64,000 nt of DNA from Candidatus Thiodictyon syntrophicum (GTDB lineage Bacteria > Pseudomonadota > Gammaproteobacteria > Chromatiales > Chromatiaceae): contig NZ_CP020370.1 in assembly GCF_002813775.1 (NCBI RefSeq), positions 248,001-312,000 on the forward strand. The letters are read 5' to 3'. The notes under the pieces are model-generated. The model had not been told where the DNA came from. It saw nothing but the letters and a program-made list of their open reading frames with translations, and made no database searches. The position numbers and the translations under genes are program-made. Shown here one piece after another: positions 25,951 through 37,700 of the stretch (position 1 is its first letter; each line of letters begins with the position of its first letter).

Positions 25951-26412
25951 CCCAGGGCACACGCAGGTGCCGGAAACCGTCGAATTAGCTTTTCCGAATA
26001 TTAGCGTCGTCTGATGCTATTGCCTCATGTATCGATCCCGGGGACTCGGTCTGCGGGTGTACCAGCCACCGGCCCGGCGTACCTGACCAGCAGGCGGAAA
26101 GGCCGGGGACAAAGCGGCGGCAAGGATTGTGTGCGTCCCGGCAATTAGCTCTTGTAAAAGGCGCGCCGGGGCGTTACGTTTTCGCTTCACGGCATGCGGC
26201 GACCCGGGAACCGGCCCGCTGCTCTGGTTGCAGGGTATTGGTGCAGTGTCGCCGCCGGCTCAACCGGGGTGGGCCGGCGGCCCGCACGGCCCCGCGGTCA
26301 TTTTCCTGACCGCCGCGTTGCTTGCGCCTTTCGCCCCCGGTGTGGGGCCGGCGGCGCGATCGGAAATATCATTTTCACATTACCACAAGAAAACCCCGGA
26401 GGGCGGAGTAAC
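25951..26412. other. Intergenic region after pqiC
   Basis: It is a little richer in AT than its surroundings, with two similar motifs, GAATTAGCTTTT at about 25982 and GCAATTAGCTCTTG at about 26141. One reading frame stays open but resembles no protein. The promoter of the hemerythrin-like gene should be here. Confidence 0.35.
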
Positions 26413-26862
26413 ATGGTCAATTTCGCGAGATGTCACGAACAAAATCACAAGATCACGGAGATCTCCAATGTCTTTCTCTATCTCATTCGCAAGCGCGCCA
26501 TGTGTGATACCGACTGCGCGCGCCAGCTCTTCTTTGAATACGTAAGCAAGGTTCGCCAGCACATGGAGATGGTGGACGCCCAGTTCTGCGGGCGTCTCAT
26601 TCAGAGTCAGGACCGGCTCATGGTGAATACCGCCGACCGCTTCCTGTCCGGCTCCGTGGAGATCAAGCGGATCTTCGCCGCCTACCTCAAGGACTGGTGC
26701 GACGAGCGTAAACAGGAATTGAAGATCGCCGATCACGCCGCCTTCGTGAGGGACACCAATCAGATGTTCGGGTTGGTGCTCGATCGCATCCAGCGCGAGA
26801 CCGAGAATCTGTATCCGTTGATTCGGCGCCTGGAGGAAAGGACCGAACGCGTCGCCGCCTGA
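26413..26862 (+). CDS. Hemerythrin-like (HHE) protein
   Basis: The 149-residue all-helical protein contains ARQLFFEYVSKVRQHMEMVD, NTADRFLSGSVEIKRIF, FVRDTNQMFGLVLDRIQ and ETENLYPLI, an HHE-type arrangement ending in the usual E...LYPL helix. Hemerythrins bind a di-iron centre and oxygen or handle iron. Only some expected His ligands are evident (RQH, DHAAF), so metal binding is uncertain. ATG 26413 is chosen because the upstream extension is not protein-like. Confidence 0.6.
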   Translation: MVNFARCHEQNHKITEISNVFLYLIRKRAMCDTDCARQLFFEYVSKVRQHMEMVDAQFCGRLIQSQDRLMVNTADRFLSGSVEIKRIFAAYLKDWCDERKQELKIADHAAFVRDTNQMFGLVLDRIQRETENLYPLIRRLEERTERVAA

Positions 26863-26976
26863 GCGGGGCCCGGCCCTTGAGGTAGGTCCGGCGCGGTCCC
26901 CGCCGCCGGGCGGTCGCCGGGCTCAAACCGTCGCGCAGGGCTATACTCTCCTGCGCCGACCAACCGGAGTCATCCC

Positions 26977-27714
26977 ATGCCCGCCCCGCTGCCTGCCACC
27001 GCCGAACGCGTCGATCGACTCGAGGCCTCGATCGACCGGTTCGTCGCGAGTGTGGGGATCGAGTTCAACAAGCTCTATAAGTCCCAGCAGCGCACCACGG
27101 CGGAGATGCGCGAGTTCAAGGACGAGATGCGCGAGTTCAAGGACGAGATGCGCGAGTTCAAGGACGAGATGCGCGAGTTCAAGGACGAAATGCGCGAGTT
27201 CAAGGACGAAATGCTGGGATTCAAGGCCGAAATGCTGGGATTCAAGGCCGAGTCCATCGCCGAGCGCCGCGAGATGAACCGCAAGTGGGGCGACCTCGCC
27301 AACAAGCTCGGCACCATGGTCGAGGACTTGGTCTACCCCAGCCTGCCGCGCATCCTGCGTGAGACGCTGGGCCGCGAATTCGACAGCATCCAGGCCCGGG
27401 TGCGGTTGCGTCTGCCCGACGGGCGGGTGCGGGAGTTCGATGCCTTTGCCATCGCCCCCGAGGTGGCCGCCTTGAACAGCACCAAGGCCACCCTGCGCAG
27501 TGCGGATGTCGACCGGCTGATCGATGAGATCGCCGCCTTCCGGGAATTCCTGCCCGCGCGCGCCCATTTGCCGGTCGTCGGCATCCTGGCCACCCTGTCG
27601 GTGGACGACAGTGTGCTCAACTACGCCGAGCGGCTGGGCTTCCTGGTGCTTGCCGTGGGCGATCAGGTCATGGAGGTCAAGAATCGGCCGGGGTTCGAGC
27701 CCAGGTTCTGGTAG
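26977..27714 (+). CDS. Coiled-coil protein with PD-(D/E)XK nuclease-like C-terminal domain
   Basis: The 245-residue protein starts with a helical segment, then seven exact-length heptads (MREFKDE x5, MLGFKAE x2; residues ~44-92) predicting a parallel coiled coil. The C-terminal half (LPDGRVREFDAFAIAPEVAAL then LNSTKATLRSADVDRLIDEI) has the Asp...x-x-Lys layout of DUF3782-type PD-(D/E)XK proteins. The residue normally E/Q before xK is replaced by N-S-T-K, so catalysis is doubtful. The heptads are encoded by a 21-bp tandem repeat that could change length. The gene stands alone. Confidence 0.65.
   Translation: MPAPLPATAERVDRLEASIDRFVASVGIEFNKLYKSQQRTTAEMREFKDEMREFKDEMREFKDEMREFKDEMREFKDEMLGFKAEMLGFKAESIAERREMNRKWGDLANKLGTMVEDLVYPSLPRILRETLGREFDSIQARVRLRLPDGRVREFDAFAIAPEVAALNSTKATLRSADVDRLIDEIAAFREFLPARAHLPVVGILATLSVDDSVLNYAERLGFLVLAVGDQVMEVKNRPGFEPRFW
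27106..27252 (+). repeat. 21-bp tandem repeat (seven units) within a gene
   Basis: Five near-identical units (ATGCGCGAGTTCAAGGACGA + G/A) and two diverged ones lie back to back and stay in frame. Each adds one coiled-coil heptad. Confidence 0.92.
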
Positions 27715-27801
27715 TCCAGCGCCCGATCATTTCACTCGTGTCCCCGCGGGACCGGACTCCCACAGGGCAAGGCTGAAGCATCGGACGCCGGGGCGCGGGC
27801 A

Positions 27802-28004
<203 letters not shown>

Positions 28005-28013
28005 GCGCGGGCA

Positions 28014-29672
28014 TCAGAGCAGCAGGGTGCGGATGTCCCCCAGGAGTCGCCCGAGCAGGGTAGTGAAGCGCGCCCCCGCGGCGCCGTCGATCACCCGGTG
28101 GTCATAAGACAACGATAGCGGCAGCATCAGGCGCGGCACGAATTCTTTTCCGTTCCATACCGGCTTCGTGTCCGAGCGCGAAACCCCCAGGATGGCTACC
28201 TCAGGGGCATTCACGATGGGGGTGAAGGCGGTGCCGCCGATGCCCCCGAGGCTGGAGATGGTGAAGCAGCCGCCCTGCATGTCGCCGGGCAGGAGCTTGC
28301 CGTCTCGGGCCTTTTTGCTGAAATCCATCAGGTCCCGGGCCAGGTCGTAGATGCCCTTCTTGTCCACGTCGCGCACCACCGGGACCACCAGCCCGTTGGG
28401 GGTGTCCACAGCGACGCCGATATGGGTGTAGTGCTTCATCACCAGTGCGTCGCCGTCCGGGGTCAGGGACGACTTGACCGTGGGCATGCGGTTCAGGGCC
28501 GTGGCGACGGCCTTGAGCAGGAAGGGCAGGAAGGTCAGTTTCACCCCCGCCGCCTCCGCGGCGTCCTTCTGCGCCTTGCGGAAGGCCTCCAACTCGGTGA
28601 TGTCCGCCTCATCGAACTGGGTGATGTGCGGGATCGAGAGCCAGCACCGGTGCAGGTGCCGGCCGCTGAGCTTCTGGATGCGGGAGAGTTCCTTGACCTC
28701 GACGGGTCCGAACTTGGAAAAGTCCACGGCCGCCGCGGCGGGGAGCGCGAAGGGCAGGGCGCCCGCGGCGGACGCCGCGGCCCCCTGGGCCAGGGTGCGC
28801 TTGACATATCCCTGCACGTCCTCCCGCAGCACGCGGTCCTTGGGCCCTGACCCCTTGACCAGGATCAGGTCAACGCCCAGCTCCCGCGCCAGACGCCGCA
28901 CCGTGGGGCTGGCGTGGGCCTTGCGACCGGCAGCACCGATGGCGGCCAGGTCGTCCGGACGCAGGGGCACCGGGGCCTGACGCCGCTCGGCCTCGCCAGG
29001 GGCGCGCTGGGGGGGCGTCGGCGCGGGCTTGGCGGGCGGTTCCGCGGCCGGGGCTGGAGCAACTGCCGTCGGCGCCGCCGCGCCGCCGCCATCCACCCGC
29101 AGCGTCAGGATCAGGTCGCCCTGGCTCAGTTTGTCCCCGAGTTGGACCGCGATACCCTCTACTACGCCGGCCTGCGGCGAGGGGACCTCCATGGTCGCCT
29201 TGTCGCTCTCCAGGGTCAGGATGGATTGATCCTGTTCCACCCGCTCGCCCGGGGCCACCAGGATCTCGATCACGGGCACCTCGGCGTAGTCACCGATGTC
29301 CGGGAGCAGGACTGAGATGGTCTCGCCGACCCCGCTCACGGCTGGGGCTGCGGCCTGGGTCGGGGCCGCCGTCGGGCTGGCCGCCGTCGGCTCGGCCACT
29401 GGCGACGCCGCGGGGGGCGGCGCCGCCGCATCCTGCGTCGCCAGTGTCATCAGCGGGCTGCCGGCCGCTATCTTGTCCCCGACCTTGACCAGGAGGTCCT
29501 GGATCACCCCGCCGCGCGGCGCCGGGATCTCCATGGTCGCCTTGTCGCTCTCCAGGGTCAGGAGTGACTGTTCGGGTTCGATCCGCTCGCCGGGGGCGAC
29601 CAGGATCTCGATGATCTCGACCTCGGCGAAATCGCCGATGTCGGGCAACAGGATGGTTTCGAGGTGTGCCAC
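28014..29672 (-). CDS. aceF: Pyruvate dehydrogenase E2 (dihydrolipoamide acetyltransferase)
   Basis: The 552-residue protein has two lipoyl domains, each with the lipoylated Lys in ESDKATME (near residues 44 and 165). A Pro/Ala linker, the E3-binding domain (ASPTVRRLARELGVDL) and a catalytic domain ending SYDHRVIDGAAGARF (HxxxDG) follow. It transfers acetyl groups to CoA in the pyruvate dehydrogenase complex. It follows aceE by 34 bp. Its stop codon touches the target duplication of a MITE. Confidence 0.96.
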   Translation of the reverse strand: MAHLETILLPDIGDFAEVEIIEILVAPGERIEPEQSLLTLESDKATMEIPAPRGGVIQDLLVKVGDKIAAGSPLMTLATQDAAAPPPAASPVAEPTAASPTAAPTQAAAPAVSGVGETISVLLPDIGDYAEVPVIEILVAPGERVEQDQSILTLESDKATMEVPSPQAGVVEGIAVQLGDKLSQGDLILTLRVDGGGAAAPTAVAPAPAAEPPAKPAPTPPQRAPGEAERRQAPVPLRPDDLAAIGAAGRKAHASPTVRRLARELGVDLILVKGSGPKDRVLREDVQGYVKRTLAQGAAASAAGALPFALPAAAAVDFSKFGPVEVKELSRIQKLSGRHLHRCWLSIPHITQFDEADITELEAFRKAQKDAAEAAGVKLTFLPFLLKAVATALNRMPTVKSSLTPDGDALVMKHYTHIGVAVDTPNGLVVPVVRDVDKKGIYDLARDLMDFSKKARDGKLLPGDMQGGCFTISSLGGIGGTAFTPIVNAPEVAILGVSRSDTKPVWNGKEFVPRLMLPLSLSYDHRVIDGAAGARFTTLLGRLLGDIRTLLL

Positions 29673-29706
29673 GCTGTATTCTCCAAAGCCTGTGTTGCCG
29701 GGCGTT

Positions 29707-32373
<2,667 letters not shown>

Positions 32374-32509
32374 GACGGTTCCCGGTCAGCGGTCATGGCG
32401 GGGGAGGCGCGTAAGGTCCGCAGTATATCAGGGCGAAGCGGCGACAATGGTGAGGATGTGTTGGGGCAATGCTCGGTCGACACGCAAGGCCTAATCCGCG
32501 CGAAATCTC

Positions 32510-34648
32510 TTAGATCTCCACCCACCGTGCCAGCGCCGCCTTGAACCCGGCCGCGTTGGTCGGTTTGGCGACGAAGGCGTCCATGCCGGCGGCCAGGCAG
32601 CGGTCCCGGTCCTCGGCACTGGTGTTGGCGCTGACCGCCAGCACCGGGGTGCGCGGCCAGGCGCGCTCGGCCTCCAGGGCGCGCAGGCGGCGGGTGGCCT
32701 CGTAACCGTCCATCACCGGCATCTGGATGTCCATCAGCACGATGTCGATACCGCCCTGGGCGAAGACCTCCAGGGCCTGGCGCCCGTCGTCCGCGACCAG
32801 GACCTCCAGACCCAGTCCGGCCAGGATGCGGCGGGCGACCTTCTGGTTGACCAGGTTGTCCTCGGCCAGCAGGGCGCGCCGCGCGCGGGGCCGCGGTGGC
32901 GGCTCCGGTGCCCGGGCGCTGCCGGGCGCCAAGGGCAGGCGGACCTGCAGCTCCGAACCCCGGCCCGGTTCACTCTGCATCCAGATGCGCCCGCCCATTT
33001 GGTCCAGGAGCCGGCGGCAGATGACGAGCCCCAGGCCGGCGCCGCCGTAGGCCCGGGTGGTGCCCCCGTCCGCCTGGGTGAAGGGGCTGAAGACCCGCGC
33101 CTGGGTCTCGGGGGTCATGCCGATGCCGGTGTCGCGCACGGTGAGCGCCAGCTCGAAGCGACCGTCCGGCAGGGGCCGCCCGCCGAGCGCGACCGTTACC
33201 GTGCCCGCGGGTGTGAACTTGAGCGCGTTGCCCACCAGGTTGCGCAGGATTCGCGTCAGGCATGCCGGGTCCCCCAGCAGGCAATCGGGCAGCCCGGCGG
33301 CCAGGTCCACCCGGTAGTCGAGCCCCTTGGCCGCCATCGCGTCGCGAAAGGCGTCGGCGGCGGCCGTCAGCACGGGACCCGGCGCGAAGGGGGTGGTTTC
33401 GGCCGCGAAGCGCCCGGCCTCGATCGTGGACAGGACCAGAATATCGTTGATGATGTCGAGCAGGTGTTCGGCGGAGCGGCGGGCGGTGGCCAGATGCGGC
33501 GCCTGCTCCGGGGTCGGGCCGCTGTGCTGCAATGACTCGAGCATCCCCAGCACCCCGTTCATGGGGGTCAGAATCTCGTGGCTCACGGTGGCCAGGAATT
33601 CGCTCTTGGCGCGGTTGGCGGCCTCCGCCTGCTCGCGCGCCCGGCGCTGCTCGGTCACGTCCAGGTGGATGCCCACCATCCGGTAGGGACGGCCCGCCGC
33701 GGTGCGCAGGGCGCGCCCGCGGGCCATGATCCAGAGGTAATGCCCGTCCTTGTGGCGCAGTCGGTGGACGTTTTCATAGATCTCGGTCACACCGATCAAG
33801 TGGGCGCGCACCCGCTCCCGGGAGGGCCCCAGGTCGTCGGGGTGCACGCGCGCCTCCCACTCGGCAAAGGTATCCTGCAGCTCCGCGGGGGCATGACCCA
33901 ACATCGCCTTCCAGCGCGGCGACAGGTGGACCCGATTGGTCTCCAGGTCCCAGTCCCAGAGGCCCGCGTTGCTGCCCTCCACGGCCATGTCGAGGCGCTC
34001 CTGTTCGAGTCGCAACTGCTGCATCTGGTGCTCGATGGTCGCCTGATCACTGCGGTTCTGGAGTAGCGCCCCGATCTGCTGGGCGAAGACGGCGAAGGAC
34101 TCCAGGTGCGCGGCGACCAGCCCGCGATAATGGTCCCGATCGCCCGTCGCCACCCCGCCGATGACCAGCGCGAAGCTGACGCCGCTCGGGCCGACGCAGG
34201 CGCTGATGACCAGTTGATGCGTCCCGGCGGGGGCGACGGGCGGGGGGTCGGCGGGTCCCCACCAGCCGGTGCGACTGCGGCGGAAGCGCTCCGCGGCGAG
34301 CAACTCGCGCAACGCCGCGCCGGGGATGGCGTCGGGGGCGATGCCGAGCGCGGCCGTCGGGGCGTCCGCCGGGGTTCCGTCCGGGGCGGTCGGCCACAGG
34401 AGCGCGAACCCCAGCTCGAACAGTTCCAGGACCGCCTCGGCGGTGATGGCGGCGAACTGCCCGGGGTCGCGTACGGCGATGGCACGGGTATTGTAGGACT
34501 GAATGCCCGCGAAGCGTTCCAGCTCACGGTCCAGGCGGTCGCGGGTCTCGATCAACTCCCGGTGAACCACCGACAGGCGCGCCACCTGACGCTCCAAGTC
34601 GCTGATCCGGGTCTTGAGACTATTGCAATCGGGGGCCTGGTCGCTCAT
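32510..34648 (-). CDS. PAS-containing hybrid sensor histidine kinase
   Basis: Order in 712 residues: an N-terminal coiled coil (~8-45), a GAF/DUF484-like region (~50-200), a PAS domain (GLWDWDLETNRVHLSPRWK), the HisKA box, a HATPase domain (LVGNALKFTPAGTV, DTGIGMTP, YGGAGLGLVICRRL) and a receiver domain with phospho-acceptor Asp in IVLMDIQMPVMDG and Lys in AFVAKPTNA. There are no membrane helices, so it is cytoplasmic. Odd: the H-box reads SHEILTPMNG where almost all relatives have SHEIRTPMNG. No separate regulator is adjacent. It is divergent from the quinone oxidoreductase gene across ~180 bp. Confidence 0.9.
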   Translation of the reverse strand: MSDQAPDCNSLKTRISDLERQVARLSVVHRELIETRDRLDRELERFAGIQSYNTRAIAVRDPGQFAAITAEAVLELFELGFALLWPTAPDGTPADAPTAALGIAPDAIPGAALRELLAAERFRRSRTGWWGPADPPPVAPAGTHQLVISACVGPSGVSFALVIGGVATGDRDHYRGLVAAHLESFAVFAQQIGALLQNRSDQATIEHQMQQLRLEQERLDMAVEGSNAGLWDWDLETNRVHLSPRWKAMLGHAPAELQDTFAEWEARVHPDDLGPSRERVRAHLIGVTEIYENVHRLRHKDGHYLWIMARGRALRTAAGRPYRMVGIHLDVTEQRRAREQAEAANRAKSEFLATVSHEILTPMNGVLGMLESLQHSGPTPEQAPHLATARRSAEHLLDIINDILVLSTIEAGRFAAETTPFAPGPVLTAAADAFRDAMAAKGLDYRVDLAAGLPDCLLGDPACLTRILRNLVGNALKFTPAGTVTVALGGRPLPDGRFELALTVRDTGIGMTPETQARVFSPFTQADGGTTRAYGGAGLGLVICRRLLDQMGGRIWMQSEPGRGSELQVRLPLAPGSARAPEPPPRPRARRALLAEDNLVNQKVARRILAGLGLEVLVADDGRQALEVFAQGGIDIVLMDIQMPVMDGYEATRRLRALEAERAWPRTPVLAVSANTSAEDRDRCLAAGMDAFVAKPTNAAGFKAALARWVEI

Positions 34649-34829
34649 GGTCGCGGGTGTCCGGCAGCCGCCCGGCGCGTGGCCGCGGCCGCTGGGCGAC
34701 GCGCGGCGTCGACCGGCACGGCCGCCGCGGGGGCGATGGATGAAGATCCTAGCGTCATGGTGTTGTCATGCCGACCGGTACAAGGCTACTGTTAGACCCT
34801 TTGACGAAACGATTCCGGGAGTAGTGCCC

Positions 34830-35828
34830 ATGCGCGCGATCGAGATACAGAAGACCGGCGGACCCGCGGTCCTCCAACTGGTGGAGCGGCCCCGTCCGGA
34901 ACTGACCGGACCGGATGATATCCTGGTTCGCCTGATGGCGGCCGGGGTCAACCCGGTCGACACCAAGATTCGCGCCAACGGGGCGCTCCTGCCCGCCGGA
35001 TTCCCGCTGGTCCCGGGTTGCGACGGGGCGGGCGTGGTCGAAGCGGTTGGTGCGGACGTGACCCGTTTCAAGCCGGGCGACGAGGTCTGGTTCTGTCACG
35101 GTGGGCTCGGCGGCCCGGTCGGCAACTATGCCGAATACATCTGTCTGGATAACCATCTGGCCCAGGCCAAGCCGCACGCGCTCGGGTTTGCCGAGGCCGC
35201 CGCCGCCCCCCTGGTCCTGCTGACCGCCTGGGAGGCCCTGAGCGACCGGGCGGGCCTCGCCGCCGATCAGACCGTGTTGATCCACGCCGGGGCCGGGGGC
35301 GTGGGGCATGTCGCGATCCAACTCGCCCGCCTCGCCGGGGCGCGGGTCTGCACCACGGTGAGCGGCCCGGAGAAGGCCGATTTCGCCCATGCGCTGGGGG
35401 CCGAGTATTGCATCAACTATCGGGAGGAGGACCTGGTACACGCGGTCATGGAGTGGACCGGAGGGCGCGGGGTCGATGTGGCCCTCGACACGGTGGGTCC
35501 GGCGTGCTTCCGCCAGACCATCCCGGCCATGGCTGCCTACGGCAACCTGGTGACCATCCTGGACCCGGGGCCGGACCTGGATCTGAAGGAGGCGCGCGTG
35601 CGCAACCTGCGCCTGAGTCTGGAACTGATGCTCACGCCCCAATTGCGCGACCTGCCGCGGGCCCTGGCCCACCAGGGTGAGATCCTGCGCCGTTGCGGCA
35701 AGTTGATCGACAGCGGGGAACTCAAGATCCACGTCTCCCAGACCTTCCCCCTGGCCGCCGCCGCGCAGGCCCACCAGCTGCTCGAGGCCGGGCATGTGAC
35801 CGGCAAGTTGGCCCTGACGATCGATTGA
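34830..35828 (+). CDS. Zinc-type alcohol dehydrogenase-like quinone oxidoreductase (MDR superfamily)
   Basis: I start at ATG 34830 (GGGAG nine bases upstream), giving 332 residues. The N-terminal GroES-like fold has NPVDTKIRANGALLP and PGCDGAGVVEAVG. The NADPH-binding Rossmann fold has HAGAGGVGHVAIQLARLAGA. No structural zinc Cys cluster is present, as in quinone oxidoreductases (QOR). It should reduce quinones or enals with NADPH. The metallophosphoesterase gene follows by 60 bp in the same direction. Confidence 0.85.
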   Translation: MRAIEIQKTGGPAVLQLVERPRPELTGPDDILVRLMAAGVNPVDTKIRANGALLPAGFPLVPGCDGAGVVEAVGADVTRFKPGDEVWFCHGGLGGPVGNYAEYICLDNHLAQAKPHALGFAEAAAAPLVLLTAWEALSDRAGLAADQTVLIHAGAGGVGHVAIQLARLAGARVCTTVSGPEKADFAHALGAEYCINYREEDLVHAVMEWTGGRGVDVALDTVGPACFRQTIPAMAAYGNLVTILDPGPDLDLKEARVRNLRLSLELMLTPQLRDLPRALAHQGEILRRCGKLIDSGELKIHVSQTFPLAAAAQAHQLLEAGHVTGKLALTID

Positions 35829-35888
35829 CCCCCGGTGCCGGGTCCGGCGTGCGGCCGGGGACACCACGCAGGAACGAGCGCGGACATC

Positions 35889-36485
35889 ATGATGACGGAT
35901 GTACCACCGACGGGGGCGGCGGCGGGCCCGGCCGCCGCCCCCGGCGACCCCGCCCCGGTGCGGGTCGCAATCCTCTCCGACACCCACGGGTGGGTGGACC
36001 CCCGCGTGCTCGCCGTGGTTGCCGACTGCGACCTGGCCGTCCACGGCGGGGATATCGGCAACGCCGCGGTCATCGCCTGCCTGCAACCGCGGCACGGCCC
36101 CGTATGGGCGGCGCGCGGCAACAACGATCGCCCGGCCGATTGGCCCAGCGCGGACCGGGCGGTCCTGGACCGGCTCCCGGGCTGGGTCGAGGTGTCCCTG
36201 CCGGGCGGCACCCTGGTCGTGATCCATGGCCACCAGACCCCGGCGCGCGGGCGCCACGAACGGCTGCGCCGCCGGTTTCCGCGCGCCCGCGCCCTGGTCT
36301 ACGGCCACAGCCACCGGCTGCTGCTGGATCAGGAGGCCCTGCCCTGGGTGCTCAACCCCGGTGCCGCCGGCCGTACCCGCACCCACGGCGGCCCCTCCTG
36401 CCTGGTCCTGACCGCCGGCGTCGACTGCTGGACGATCCGGACTTTCCGCTTTGCGCCGACCTCTCAGGCGTCGCATAAGGGCTAG
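35889..36485 (+). CDS. YfcE/MJ0936-type metallophosphoesterase
   Basis: The dimetal motifs appear in order: ILSDTHG, HGGDIG, ARGNNDR, VIHGHQ and VYGHSHR. The protein is about 198 residues from ATG 35889, with a short Pro/Ala-rich N-terminal extension. Members hydrolyse phosphodiesters, and the physiological substrate is unknown. It lies between the oxidoreductase and the TtcA-MNT fusion; the next gene starts 48 bp later. Confidence 0.85.
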   Translation: MMTDVPPTGAAAGPAAAPGDPAPVRVAILSDTHGWVDPRVLAVVADCDLAVHGGDIGNAAVIACLQPRHGPVWAARGNNDRPADWPSADRAVLDRLPGWVEVSLPGGTLVVIHGHQTPARGRHERLRRRFPRARALVYGHSHRLLLDQEALPWVLNPGAAGRTRTHGGPSCLVLTAGVDCWTIRTFRFAPTSQASHKG

Positions 36486-36533
36486 TACCGCGAAGCCGAA
36501 TTCCCGATTGAATTAAGTGGACGGTCATCGGAC

Positions 36534-37700
36534 ATGCCCAACCCCGCCCTGAAACCCCCGAAATCACTCCTGCGCCAGGTGGGTCGCGCTATCGCGGACT
36601 ACCGCATGATCCGCGCCGGCGACCGCCTGCTGCTGGGGGTCTCGGGCGGCAAGGACTCGCTGTCGCTGCTGCACATCCTGCGGCACCTGCAGACCTATGC
36701 CCCGGTGCGCTTCGAGTTGGCCGTGCTGACCGTGGACCCGCTGGTCCCGGGCTTCGATCCCTCGCACCTGCCCCAGTGCTACCCGGGGCTGACCTGGCAC
36801 TATGAGCGCCAGCCACTGATCGCGCAGGCGCGCACCCACATGGATGGCGACTCCTTCTGCGCCTACTGCGCGCGGATGAAGCGCGGCATCATGTACCGCG
36901 TCTGTCGCGAGCAGGGCTACAACTGCCTGGCGCTCGGCCAGCACTTAGACGACCTGGCCGAAAGCCTGCTGATGTCGATCTTCCACAACGGCCAGTTGCG
37001 CACCATGAAGGCGCACTATGTCAACAAGGCCGGGGACCTGCGCATCATCCGCCCGCTGGCCTATTGCCGCGAGCGCCAGACCGCGGACTTTGCCCGCGCC
37101 GCGGCCCTGCCGGTGGTGGCGGACAGTTGCCCGGCCTGTTTCGCCCTGCCCACCCGCCGCGAGCACACCAAGGCCCTGCTGGCGCGGGAGGAGGCCGGGC
37201 ACCCGCAGTTGTTCGCCAACCTCCTGCACGCCATGCGGCCGCTGCTGACCGAGGGGCCGGTGCCGGGCGAGGGCACCGCGGTCCCGGAACAAACACGCGC
37301 CCGGCCGGACCTTGCCGCCCTGGCGGCGGCGCTGATTCCGCTCGCCAGGCGCTACGCCTGGCGGCTGGTGGTGCTGTTCGGTTCGGTGGCCCGGGACGGA
37401 CAAGGGCGGGACCTGGACCTGGCCGTCCTGCCCCGGGTTCAACCCGAACTGCTGGAGCAGGGCCGCTGGTGGTCCGATCTGGGCGCACTGGTTCCGGGTA
37501 TCGCCCTGGACCTGCTGGTGCTGGGCCCGGCGACCTCCCCCCTGACCCGGTTCGAGGTCATGCGGGAGGGGCGCTGCCTCTTCGAGGACACGGTGGGGCT
37601 CTTTGATCGGGAGCAGGACCGGGCCTTTTTTCTCTACGCGGATACCCAGTGGATCCGCGACCGGATGCGGGAGACAGGCCATGACCGCGGCCAAGCTTGA
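36534..37700 (+). CDS. TtcA-like PP-loop tRNA thiolase fused to MNT nucleotidyltransferase (MntA-type antitoxin)
   Basis: Residues 1-~245 match TtcA, which makes 2-thiocytidine in tRNA: GRAIADYRMIRAGDRLLL, PP-loop SGGKDS (37-42), CAYC (109, 112), ALGQHLDDLAESLLMSIFHN, IIRPLAYCRER and CPAC (199, 202). TtcA uses an iron-sulfur cluster held by Cys residues. Residues ~265-385 are a minimal nucleotidyltransferase: LFGSVARDGQGRDLDLAV (Gly-Ser at 283-284, Asp at 293 and 295), then GIALDLLVLG for the third Asp. MNT proteins (MntA) neutralise HepT by adding AMP to it, and hepT here overlaps this gene by 20 bp. The fusion joins tRNA modification with antitoxin chemistry. Domains are confident; joint function is inferred. 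Confidence 0.88.
   Translation: MPNPALKPPKSLLRQVGRAIADYRMIRAGDRLLLGVSGGKDSLSLLHILRHLQTYAPVRFELAVLTVDPLVPGFDPSHLPQCYPGLTWHYERQPLIAQARTHMDGDSFCAYCARMKRGIMYRVCREQGYNCLALGQHLDDLAESLLMSIFHNGQLRTMKAHYVNKAGDLRIIRPLAYCRERQTADFARAAALPVVADSCPACFALPTRREHTKALLAREEAGHPQLFANLLHAMRPLLTEGPVPGEGTAVPEQTRARPDLAALAAALIPLARRYAWRLVVLFGSVARDGQGRDLDLAVLPRVQPELLEQGRWWSDLGALVPGIALDLLVLGPATSPLTRFEVMREGRCLFEDTVGLFDREQDRAFFLYADTQWIRDRMRETGHDRGQA

Noticed and set aside
34755-36476. 573-codon minus-strand frame opposite the oxidoreductase and phosphoesterase genes
   Set aside because: Composition is shadow-like and both plus-strand genes have full catalytic motifs and ribosome binding sites.
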